A stretch of DNA of 23,452 bases, taken from the IMG/VR virus record IMGVR_UViG_3300022696_000090, positions 1 through 23,452 of that record; one strand, written 5' to 3'. Source of the DNA: a virus. The notes under the pieces are model-generated. The model searched no databases, had not been told where the DNA came from, and saw nothing but the letters and a program-made list of their open reading frames with translations. The position numbers and the translations under genes were made by a program. Each line of letters opens with the position of its first letter. Positions within the stretch are counted from its first letter, which is position 1. Shown here piece after piece: positions 1-5,195 of the stretch.

Positions 1-1
1 G

Positions 2-700
2 GCGTACCTCAGAGAAGCGGTGAATGCGCGGGTGCAGTCCGTCGAACGGAAGCATCACGACGTCGCAAAAGTGCGCGGGTCGCTCCGGTTCGCGATCGCG
101 ACGAACGACGTGCACTCACTGATCCAAGGTGCGGTCGCGCACAACCTGAACGACGCGTCAGTTATGGCGTTCGGCGACAGGCTGCTCCACATCCCGATCC
201 CCGACTCCGCGATCGGTTGCTGGGAGCGTGCGGGCGTCACCGGGGACGAGCTCGTCGCGGGAGGGATGATCGCTCGCCACGTGCTGTGGCTCGCAGAGCA
301 GGACTGGGGGGCCATGGAGGGCGATCGGTTCTGGTGCTCCGCGGCGGACGGCGATCTAGTGCACTGGCTGCGGATCTCCAGCGGCCTCCGCGGCGACATC
401 CTCCTACGGGTCTGGCACGAGCTCGAGCATGGCGCCGTACCTCACGCACCACCAGAAGGGCCCACAGGCCTCACAGGGTGGCTCTGGCGTGAGAAGGGGT
501 CGGACGTGGTCTGGGTCAACACGTCGGGCTTGGTGGCGTGCTGGGGGGACGAGCGGCCTAGGAAGGCGTCGATCCGAGTCGTCGGGCAAGCGCTGCGGGG
601 GCTCGCGGCGGAGAGAGAGTGCAGGCCCCACGGGAAGGCTCGATATCACGCGATCAATATCGACGTGATAAAAGGCTATGCTGATTTTTGCGGCTACTAG
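2..700 (+). CDS. C-terminal part of a large replication protein (primase/helicase-like), 5' truncated
   Basis: The reading frame is open through the left edge of the window, so 232 residues of a longer protein are visible. A GTG at position 20 is in frame but is probably not the true start. The stretch RFAIATND, followed some 40 residues later by GDRLLHIPIPD, resembles the sensor/arginine-finger end of phage D5/NrS-1-type primase-helicases (DUF5906-like), in which an ATND-like motif precedes an R-rich strand. The last 45 residues (from about SIRVVGQALRGL to the C-terminus) look like a winged-helix tail. The family match is inference from pattern and no catalytic motif lies inside the window. 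A strong terminator 7 bp downstream closes the unit, so this gene ends an upstream replication operon. Confidence 0.65.
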   Translation, partial: AYLREAVNARVQSVERKHHDVAKVRGSLRFAIATNDVHSLIQGAVAHNLNDASVMAFGDRLLHIPIPDSAIGCWERAGVTGDELVAGGMIARHVLWLAEQDWGAMEGDRFWCSAADGDLVHWLRISSGLRGDILLRVWHELEHGAVPHAPPEGPTGLTGWLWREKGSDVVWVNTSGLVACWGDERPRKASIRVVGQALRGLAAERECRPHGKARYHAINIDVIKGYADFCGY

Positions 701-706
701 GTTTTT

Positions 707-736
707 CCCCGATCGGAAACGGTCGGGGATTTTTTT
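707..736 (+). terminator. Intrinsic terminator of the replication operon
   Basis: A 9-bp stem, CCCCGATCG (707-715) with CGGTCGGGG (720-728), has one G-U pair and is closed by a GAAA tetraloop. An A and seven T residues (730-736) follow. It sits directly after the stop codon at 700. The GNRA loop, GC-rich stem and U-tract make a textbook Rho-independent terminator. Confidence 0.93.
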
Positions 737-774
737 GATCTTTTATTCTTATCTAATGTAGTATATATTACAGT

Positions 775-891
775 TCTTGCCACTAAACCAGGAAAGCCAG
801 AAGAGATCTAGATCTATACCGAACACACATATGTGTGTGTGAGAGGGGTATAGAACCCGAAACCTTCTGAGGACCCTGTTTTCTGGCAAGA
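775..891. repeat. 117-nt concentric inverted repeat in an AT-rich gap (candidate origin, operator array or structured RNA)
   Basis: Paired arms are centred on about 833: TCTTGCCA 775-782 with TGGCAAGA 884-891; AAAC(C)AGG 785-792 with CCTGTTT 875-881, with one bulged C; CAGAAG 798-803 with CTTCTG 864-869; TCTATACC 813-820 with GGTATAGA 847-854. Inside lies a perfect 16-bp palindrome at 823-838, and a 12-bp palindrome AGATCTAGATCT sits at 804-815. About 29 outer pairs plus the inner palindrome could form. No open frame in the 254-bp gap (701-954) looks like a gene. The segment before it (737-770) is unusually AT-rich. Function is inferred only. Confidence 0.75.
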
Positions 892-918
892 CTTTTCTCG
901 GTTGCATATTCGCGGTTC

Positions 919-946
919 TTGCGTTTTTTGCGTGTGCTGGTTATGG
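919..946 (+). promoter_or_regulatory. Promoter for the HTH gene (leaderless type)
   Basis: TTGCGT (919-924), a 16-bp spacer and TTATGG (941-946), with an upstream TG as in extended -10 boxes. The layout matches two clearer TTGCGC-N16-TATACC promoters downstream. The GTG start lies 8 nt after the -10 box. Confidence 0.5.
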
Positions 947-954
947 GTGGGGTC

Positions 955-1206
955 GTGGACATCGTCACCTACCGCCTTGTGCTAGACGCCGACGTGCGAA
1001 ACGACGAGCTGTTCCGGCAAGCCGTCCAGTGGGCGCTGGACTCTGGCCTGTTCGGGGACGAGCGAGATCTGGGTCAGATCTTCGGCGTGTCGCGGGCCCA
1101 GGTGAACCGCTGGAAGAACGGCCGCGGCCTTCCCGGCCAGGGGTCGCGGAAAACGGTGATCTCTCGGTTGCGAGCTCGCGCAAAAAAACCCTTGCGCCTG
1201 AGCTAG
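955..1206 (+). CDS. Small helix-turn-helix DNA-binding protein
   Basis: An 83-residue protein. Residues about 31-50 (RDLGQIFGVSRAQVNRWKNG) form a classical helix-turn-helix, and a basic tail (RLRARAKKP) follows. It is likely a phage transcription regulator acting on the adjacent promoters or on the inverted-repeat region just upstream; this is inference. The GTG at 955 is preferred because a TTGCGT-N16-TTATGG promoter ends 8 nt before it, the same geometry as the next genes. An in-frame ATG at 943 would give 87 residues but would lie inside the -10 box. The 3' end contains an A7CCC run that overlaps the next promoter and places AAA AAA lysine codons in frame. Confidence 0.75.
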   Translation: MDIVTYRLVLDADVRNDELFRQAVQWALDSGLFGDERDLGQIFGVSRAQVNRWKNGRGLPGQGSRKTVISRLRARAKKPLRLS

Positions 1207-1219
1207 ATAGCGGTATACC
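1192..1219 (+). promoter_or_regulatory. Sigma70-like promoter TTGCGC-N16-TATACC
   Basis: TTGCGC 1192-1197, a 16-bp spacer and TATACC 1214-1219. An A7 tract (1182-1188) immediately upstream could act as an UP element. The GTG of the next gene starts 6 nt after the -10 box, which predicts a leaderless mRNA. It is 23/28 identical to the promoter at 2738-2765. Confidence 0.75.
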
Positions 1220-1225
1220 GAAGGC

Positions 1226-1405
1226 GTGAACACGACCACCCAACGAATCATCACCGCAGCGATCGATAGGATCCGCGACGGCGCCGAGCCTATCTCCGCG
1301 ATCGAGGATGCCGCGGAGCGCGTTGCCACGACGCCCGCCGCCCGCGAGCGTGCTCGGCGCCTGGCTCTGTCCTTCCTGGCGCGCGCAGAACGCGGGGGTG
1401 AGTGA
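1226..1405 (+). CDS. 59-aa helical protein of unknown function
   Basis: The GTG start at 1226 is chosen from the promoter TTGCGC-N16-TATACC ending 6 nt upstream; no ribosome binding site is needed if the message is leaderless. The protein is predicted to be almost wholly helical and charged (AAIDRIRDG, AIEDAAERV, ARERARRLALSFLARAE). I do not recognise a family. Its TGA overlaps the ATG of the clamp-like gene (TGATG, 1403-1407), so the two are translationally coupled and may act together, for example in replication. That partnership is inferred from the overlap only. Confidence 0.6.
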   Translation: MNTTTQRIITAAIDRIRDGAEPISAIEDAAERVATTPAARERARRLALSFLARAERGGE

Positions 1406-1944
1406 TGGTCGAGTTCGCGAAACACGAGTTCGGCGCGTTGATCGCACACGCGTCCAAGGATCCTGCCCGCTTCAACCTGCACCAGATTGCGGTCTGGTCA
1501 GACGGATCGGCCGCGGCAACGGACGGCAGACGCCTTCTCATGTGCCGCCAGGAGGGTGGGAAGGCCTGGGCCGCGGACCGGGGAGAGCCTGTCCTAGTGC
1601 CCCTGGAGGCCGCGAAACAGACATACAAGGTTCTCCGCGCCCGAGAGACCGTCGACGTGTGCCTTCGCACGCTGCGTACGCCCGGCTTTGATGTGCCTTT
1701 CTCAGCATCGGAGAACCTGTTCCCGCCCGTGCACGTCGTGGTGCGCACACCCAAGCGCGACCCCGATGTAGGTGATTTCGGAATCGACGCGGCTCTTCTG
1801 GGCGGCACGATGAAGCACCTGGCCAAGATCCATCCGGCGGTGCGGGTGTCGGTGTACGGCGCGTTGGAGCCGATCCACGTGACGTGCTCAGACCCGGGCA
1901 GGGAGCGTGAGTGGCTCGCGGTTGTGATGCCGTGTTGGTTGTAG
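1405..1944 (+). CDS. Compact DNA sliding-clamp-like protein (DnaN-related)
   Basis: A 179-residue protein. Residues 38-44 (ATDGRRL) match the ATDGHRL signature of domain II of bacterial beta clamps. VLVPLEAAKQTYKVL matches the following VIVPRKGVIEL-like helix, and NLFPPV occupies the place of the clamp's RFPDY turn. The C-terminus (FGIDAALLGGTMKHL, VRVSVYG, VVMPCWL) resembles the second half of domain III, which ends VVMPMRL in E. coli. Domain I and the first half of domain III have no counterpart, so it is about half the usual 366 residues. It presumably tethers a phage polymerase to DNA or competes with the host clamp. A GTG at 1402 gives one extra residue; the ATG at 1405 overlapping the upstream TGA is preferred. 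Confidence 0.65.
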   Translation: MVEFAKHEFGALIAHASKDPARFNLHQIAVWSDGSAAATDGRRLLMCRQEGGKAWAADRGEPVLVPLEAAKQTYKVLRARETVDVCLRTLRTPGFDVPFSASENLFPPVHVVVRTPKRDPDVGDFGIDAALLGGTMKHLAKIHPAVRVSVYGALEPIHVTCSDPGREREWLAVVMPCWL

Positions 1945-2112
1945 CGGGGAGGGTCGAGCGGGCAGTAACGTCGTCGTGTATTCGCGCATGGGGACACAAC
2001 CTCCCGCGCCGCCGCCCGCGCCGCCGCGTGTTTAGCGCACTTGCTTTTGTGCCGTACACACAGTACGCTGTGTGCGGTACACCTGTAAAGGGTGTAAGCC
2101 GCCTTACAGAAC
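1945..2112 (+). promoter_or_regulatory. Regulatory gap before the terminase small subunit, with inverted repeats
   Basis: This 168-bp gap holds a tandem 12-bp CCCGCGCCGCCG repeat (2003-2026) and a possible promoter, TTGCTT 2041-2046, N17, TACGCT 2064-2069. Inverted repeat CACACAG-TACG-CTGTGTG (2057-2074) covers that -10 box. A GCGGTACACC sequence (2074-2083) differs by one base from the GCGGTATACC -10 region of two other promoters, but lacks a good -35. TGTAAG-CCGC-CTTACA (2093-2108) follows, with a third half-site TGTAAAG at 2084-2090. The layout suggests an operator-controlled promoter; which -10 box is used is uncertain. Confidence 0.5.
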
Positions 2113-2736
2113 ATGCCCTCCCGCACGAAAGCCCACCAGCGCCCGAGGGCGCGCGAGCTCGCCTACCTGGTCGATGTGCACGGATCCGGCCGCAAGGTCG
2201 CGGCGGCCCTTGGGATCCCCCACACGACCGTTGCCACGTGGATCCGGCAGCTCAAGGCGGGCACCTACGACGACAGCGAGTCCTTGACTTCGACCGCTCG
2301 AGCCGCCGGCGTTCCGCCCCCGGGCGCGATCCCTCCGCAACCGGAGCCGCCGCCGAGACCGCAGGCCCCCTCGCCGAGCATCGACCTAGACGCGGACAAG
2401 GGCGCAACCCGCGCGTGGCTGCTCCAGCGCGTGGGCGGGATCCTCGAGCACCCGGACACGACGCGCGACGCGCTCCAGGCGGCGAAGATGGTCGCGGACT
2501 GGACCGAGGCCGCGAAGCGCGAGAGCGCCACCGACGAGGCAGGTACGTTCTCGCCGCTCGAGGCGGGCCTGTTTCGGCAGGCGCGGCGCCTGCTCGCCTC
2601 GAGGGTCGGTCGGTGGCTCGAGGGCAAAGGCGAGCTGCGGCACCTACCCCCGGACGAGCTCGCCGCTCGGCTCGAGGCCGAGCACTCGGACGAGATCCTC
2701 GAGCTGCTAGGGATCGAAAAAAACCCAGACTTTTAG
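2113..2736 (+). CDS. Probable terminase small subunit
   Basis: A 207-residue protein. Residues about 25-46 (SGRKVAAALGIPHTTVATWIRQ) form a helix-turn-helix for DNA recognition. A proline-rich linker follows (about 70-92, GVPPPGAIPPQPEPPPRPQAP). The C-terminal half is long and helical, as expected for oligomerisation. HTH plus helical oligomerisation domain, about 200 residues and a position 1.1 kb upstream of the terminase large subunit fit a TerS that binds the packaging site. It could instead be a transcription regulator, because two small genes and the LSm-like gene intervene before TerL. No Shine-Dalgarno sequence is visible. The last codons contain an in-frame A-AAA-AAC heptamer (2718-2724) that could allow a -1 shift into the next gene. 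Confidence 0.55.
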   Translation: MPSRTKAHQRPRARELAYLVDVHGSGRKVAAALGIPHTTVATWIRQLKAGTYDDSESLTSTARAAGVPPPGAIPPQPEPPPRPQAPSPSIDLDADKGATRAWLLQRVGGILEHPDTTRDALQAAKMVADWTEAAKRESATDEAGTFSPLEAGLFRQARRLLASRVGRWLEGKGELRHLPPDELAARLEAEHSDEILELLGIEKNPDF

Positions 2737-2737
2737 C

Positions 2738-2765
2738 TTGCGCCCGAAGCAGATCGCGGTATACC
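2738..2765 (+). promoter_or_regulatory. Sigma70-like promoter TTGCGC-N16-TATACC
   Basis: TTGCGC 2738-2743, a 16-bp spacer and TATACC 2760-2765. An A7 tract at 2717-2723 lies 14 bp upstream of the -35, against 3 bp at the 1192 promoter, a shift of 11 bp or about one helical turn. The ATG of the next gene is 6 nt downstream, so the mRNA should be leaderless. Confidence 0.75.
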
Positions 2766-2771
2766 AAAGAC

Positions 2772-2975
2772 ATGGACACGACGCAGACCAACCCCCTCAC
2801 TGAGACTCTGACCGACGAGATGATCCAGGCGCTACGCGTCGAGGCCGGGGCGGCCGGCGACACCGAGCTGGTGAGCCTCATCGACGCTGGCGACCGCGAA
2901 GCAGCAGCCGAGGCGATCAACAGCGCCCGCGCCATGGATGACTCGCGCCCGATGGTCACCGTCGTGGCGGACTGA
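2772..2975 (+). CDS. 67-aa acidic protein, conserved LTDxxIxALRxEAxxAGD type
   Basis: The motif LTDEMIQALRVEAGAAGDTELV (about residues 13-34) recalls a widespread family of short uncharacterised phage and bacterial proteins of form LTDxxIxALRxEAxxAGDxxxVxL. In those a small cysteine-containing second half usually follows; here it is DAGDREAAAEAINSARAM with no cysteine. The function is unknown. The ATG at 2772 is fixed by the promoter 6 nt upstream. The frame is also open backward through the promoter as a -1 continuation of the preceding gene. A GC-rich hairpin follows the stop. Confidence 0.7.
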   Translation: MDTTQTNPLTETLTDEMIQALRVEAGAAGDTELVSLIDAGDREAAAEAINSARAMDDSRPMVTVVAD

Positions 2976-3024
2976 CCCCGACGTCTCTCGAGGCCGCTCC
3001 GCTCCGTACCCGCAAGGGTCGGGG
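2976..3024 (+). terminator. Hairpin after the 67-aa gene, possible weak terminator
   Basis: CCCCGAC (2976-2982) pairs with GTCGGGG (3018-3024), and ACCC-GCAA-GGGT (3008-3019) makes a GNRA-looped inner hairpin that competes for three bases. Only CTTTC follows, so termination would be inefficient. It could instead be a leader structure for the next gene. Confidence 0.3.
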
Positions 3025-3043
3025 CTTTCGGGGTGTGAGTACC

Positions 3044-3262
3044 ATGCCAAACCCCGTCATCATCGCCCACGAGACCTGGACTGGCACTGAGACCATCGAA
3101 ACGAGCGCGTCGATTGTCGACATCGAGATCTCCGTGCTCGCCGATCACTGGGAGTCGCAGGGCGAGGACGCCGCCATGCTGCGCACCGCCCGCGAGACTG
3201 CCCCGGGTGTCTGGACTCTCGACGACGGCACCACGATCGCCCGCGCGAAGGGGATGGCATGA
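3044..3262 (+). CDS. 72-aa protein of unknown function
   Basis: The predicted protein is acidic (VDIEISVLADHWESQGEDAAML, then WTLDDGTTIARAKGMA) with no motif I can name. An in-frame GTG at 3035 would add three residues; the ATG at 3044 is better spaced from the upstream GGGG, but neither start has a strong ribosome binding site. Its TGA overlaps the ATG of a short pentapeptide-like frame (ATGA at 3259), which supports translation. Codon use looks like the surrounding phage genes. Confidence 0.55.
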   Translation: MPNPVIIAHETWTGTETIETSASIVDIEISVLADHWESQGEDAAMLRTARETAPGVWTLDDGTTIARAKGMA

Positions 3263-3363
3263 CCCGCGACGAACTTCTCCAGGCCTACGCCGACGGGCGT
3301 CGCGATTTCCGCGGGGCGAACATCAGCGGTGCCCGGCCCGGGCTAACACGGACACGACGATGA
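3259..3363 (+). pseudogene. Truncated pentapeptide-repeat protein fragment (34 codons)
   Basis: The frame opens with MTRDELLQAYADGRRDFRGANISGA, the typical N-terminus of pentapeptide-repeat proteins: a short helix, then A/DFxxAN/LxxA units. After one or two repeat units it runs into ARPGLTRTRR and stops, so the quadrilateral beta-helix cannot form. It looks like a remnant of a longer gene, its 3' part deleted and joined to the next gene's leader. Bases 3361-3400 are visibly less GC-rich than both flanks, consistent with a junction. The ATGA overlap with the upstream gene means the peptide may still be made. Confidence 0.5.
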
Positions 3364-3392
3364 TTGAACCCATTCACAGAAGAGAGAACGAA

Positions 3393-3659
3393 ATGAAAAA
3401 ACGCATCCAAATCGAAGAGGTTGAAGGCGAAGGCCTTCTCGCCCTACTGGGCGAAGTCGTACACATCTATTGCTGTCGCTACATCTACCGCGGGAGATTG
3501 GAGGGGGTCAACGACACCTGTCTGCTCCTGTCCGAGGCCGGGATCGTCTACAGCACTGGTGAGCTCACCGGACCGCCCTCGGATTTTCAGCGGTTCCGGG
3601 GGGACCACTACGTCCAACTGGCGTCGGTCGAGTCGTTCGGGAGAGCGCCGGATGCATAG
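3393..3659 (+). CDS. 88-aa conserved protein with LSm-like features
   Basis: The sequence LLGEVVHIYCCRYIYRGRLEGVNDTCLLLSEAGIVYSTGEL (about residues 16-56) has the strand-turn-strand pattern of an Sm1 motif, a hydrophobic strand then G-x-L-x-G-V-N-D-x-x-L-L-L. The C-terminal part (DHYVQLASVESFG) resembles a family of short uncharacterised proteins in phages and integrative elements ending WYVQxAAIExFG. Role unknown; LSm folds usually bind RNA, but this is inference. The start at 3393 follows a purine-rich AGAAGAGAGAACGAA leader; an upstream in-frame ATG at 3360 is less likely. Two adjacent cysteines (CC) sit in the putative first strand. Confidence 0.7.
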   Translation: MKKRIQIEEVEGEGLLALLGEVVHIYCCRYIYRGRLEGVNDTCLLLSEAGIVYSTGELTGPPSDFQRFRGDHYVQLASVESFGRAPDA

Positions 3660-3828
3660 CCGCGCGTTTTGGCCCAGGTCCTGGTCCGGGTCCAGGCCCA
3701 GGTCCGGGTCCGGGTCCTGGTCCTGGTCCAGGTCCTGGTCCGGGTCCGGGTCCGGGTCCTGGTCCGAGTCCGAGTCCGAGTCCGAGTCCTGGTCCTGGTC
3801 CGGGTCCAGGTCTGGGAAGGGGGACTGA
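3652..3828 (+). CDS. Possible 58-aa Ser-X repeat peptide coupled to terL
   Basis: This frame begins at an ATG that overlaps the stop of the LSm-like gene by 8 bases and ends at a TGA overlapping the terL ATG (TGATG, 3826-3830). The peptide reads (W/G/R/E)-S repeats through the hexamer array, for example SGSWSWSRSWSGSGSG. The overlaps at both ends suggest ribosomes may traverse it to reach terL. Against this, terL has its own good Shine-Dalgarno sequence (GGAAGGGGG). Variation among units falls on the first codon base in this frame, not the third, so there is no sign of selection on the peptide. Confidence 0.3.
   Translation: MHSRAFWPRSWSGSRPRSGSGSWSWSRSWSGSGSGSWSESESESESWSWSGSRSGKGD
3671..3814. 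repeat. Hexanucleotide GGTCCN tandem repeat, 24 units
   Basis: Twenty-four consecutive 6-mers run without interruption. Seventeen are GGTCCN, two are GGCCCA, four are AGTCCN (3767-3790), and the last is a degenerate GGTCTG. The last base varies as G, T or A. No reading frame on either strand is interrupted, so long artefactual frames arise on both strands. The repeat ends 13 bp before the terL start and just before its ribosome binding site. Confidence 0.95.
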
Positions 3829-5168
3829 TGCTTGACACCGCCGCCCTCGCCCGCCTCGTCTCGAGGCCGAACGTAGACCACCGCAAGCTCCTCGAGTGGG
3901 TTGTCCGGGACCATGCCGTGTTGGCCCGCCCGGAGCAGCTCCGCCCGCCGGACGCGGGGCGGTGGTGGTATATCCAGGCCGGACGGCGGTGGGGCAAAAC
4001 CTTCGCGGGCGCGAACTACACGCTCGACCTGATGGAGCGCTGGGGGCCCGACTTCTTCGGCGGCGCGTGCTCCAAAAACATGGACGAAGTGCGATATACC
4101 ATGCTCGAGGGCCCATCGGGCATGGTCACGATGGCGAAGCGGCGCGGGTACGAGATCGACTGGCAATCCGGCAACGGCCTCGCGATCCACCCGTCGGGCG
4201 CGAGACTACGGACGTTTTCCGGCGAACGCGAAGAGGTGCGAGGTATGGACGCGTCCTACTGGTGGCTGGACGAGCTGCCTTGGTGGAAGGCGCCGGTCGC
4301 GAGTTGGATCAACATCAACACGACGCTATCGCGCCGGTCACCACCTCCGGGACCGCACGGGGTCATCACGTCGAGCCCGCGCAAGCGATCCGCGATCAAT
4401 CAAAAACTCGCGCGGATGGTGGACGAAGGCGACGTCTACCTCGTCCGCGGCGCGACGAGCGACAACGCGGTGAACCTGGACCCGAACTTTTTGAAGAAGC
4501 AGCTCCGGGAAATGCAGGATCGCCAGGGTCGGTGGACGCAGACCGGCCGGCAGGAATGGCTCGGCGAGTTCCTGGACGACGGCGACGGCGGGTGGTCCCG
4601 CGAGATGATCGACGATCACCGCATCGAGGTCACGCCTTCGAGGGCGCTGGACGACATCGTGGTGGGGTACGACCCCGCAGTCACAGACACGAAGACGTCC
4701 GACGACTCGGGGATCGTCGCGGTCGGTCTTTGGCGCGATCACCAGTACGTGCTCGCGGATCGGACGCAGAGCGAGACGTCGCCCGTAGATGCGTGCGCTG
4801 TCGCGATCCGGCTCGCCAACGAGCTAGGAGAGCGGCACCACTGCCGCGCGCGCCTGGTCATCGAGGACAACCAGGGCAAGGATATGCTCCGCACGATTGT
4901 GCGCATGGCATCGGAGTTGCAAGGACTGCCCGAGCCCGACTACCAACTCGTCACCGCGACGAAGAGCAAGTCGGCCCGAGCCGAGGCCGCCGTCAATCTA
5001 TGGGAGCGCGGGTTGTGCTACATGGTGGGCGAGTTCCCCGAGCTCGAAGACCAGATGGTCGAGTGGGCCCCCGGCGGGAGCTCACCCGACCGTATGGACG
5101 CGCTCGTGCACGCGCAGCTGGCGATCGACGCCCGATCGAGCGGCGGCTCGCTTTTCTCTGGCTATTAG
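3828..5168 (+). CDS. terL: Terminase large subunit (packaging ATPase/nuclease)
   Basis: A 446-residue protein. The Walker A motif is GRRWGKT at residues 52-58, the phage-terminase variant. Walker B is YWWLDE at 144-149, with catalytic E149, and a TSSPRKRS coupling segment follows. The RNase H-like nuclease has D282 in VGYDPAVTD, E346-D347 in VIEDNQGKD and D421/D424 in PDRMDALVHA. All elements of a complete motor are present. It drives genome packaging into proheads and cuts the concatemer. The ATG at 3828 is chosen for GGAAGGGGG 6-7 nt upstream and the TGATG overlap. The frame is open further upstream only because of the hexamer repeat. No portal gene follows, which is unusual. Confidence 0.95.
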   Translation: MLDTAALARLVSRPNVDHRKLLEWVVRDHAVLARPEQLRPPDAGRWWYIQAGRRWGKTFAGANYTLDLMERWGPDFFGGACSKNMDEVRYTMLEGPSGMVTMAKRRGYEIDWQSGNGLAIHPSGARLRTFSGEREEVRGMDASYWWLDELPWWKAPVASWININTTLSRRSPPPGPHGVITSSPRKRSAINQKLARMVDEGDVYLVRGATSDNAVNLDPNFLKKQLREMQDRQGRWTQTGRQEWLGEFLDDGDGGWSREMIDDHRIEVTPSRALDDIVVGYDPAVTDTKTSDDSGIVAVGLWRDHQYVLADRTQSETSPVDACAVAIRLANELGERHHCRARLVIEDNQGKDMLRTIVRMASELQGLPEPDYQLVTATKSKSARAEAAVNLWERGLCYMVGEFPELEDQMVEWAPGGSSPDRMDALVHAQLAIDARSSGGSLFSGY

Positions 5169-5177
5169 GCCCGATCG

Positions 5178-5186
5178 TGGTATACT
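5178..5186 (+). promoter_or_regulatory. Extended -10 promoter TGGTATACT
   Basis: TG-G-TATACT is a near-perfect extended -10 box just after the terL stop. No good -35 is present (TGGCTA at a 16-bp spacing). The ATG of the next gene lies 9 nt downstream, so the transcript would have almost no leader. Confidence 0.6.
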
Positions 5187-5195
5187 GCGACGAGC

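Noticed and set aside
737-769. Promoter TTGATC-N18-TAGTAT after the terminator
   Set aside because: The spacing is long and no gene follows for 190 bp, so AT-richness alone may explain the match. It would matter only if the inverted-repeat region is transcribed.
804-853. A second terminator in the gap
   Set aside because: The inverted repeats there are not followed by a T-run, and they are part of a larger concentric structure.
1911-2975. 354-codon plus-strand frame ending with the 67-aa protein
   Set aside because: Only the last 67 codons look like protein. The upstream part is a frame shadow of the terminase-small-like gene. A -1 frameshift could use a short part of it, noted in the findings.
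2252-3148. 298-codon minus-strand frame
   Set aside because: It runs antisense to two promoters and three small plus-strand genes, and its translation is Arg/Ala/Pro/Ser-rich without a recognisable domain.
3671-3814. CRISPR-like array
   Set aside because: The unit is a 6-bp tandem repeat without spacers, and no cas genes are present.
3444-4190. Minus-strand frames with Asp-Pro-Asp-Gln, Arg-Thr or Gly-Pro repeats
   Set aside because: They arise because the 6-bp repeat has no stop in any frame. No start signal or neighbouring context supports translation.
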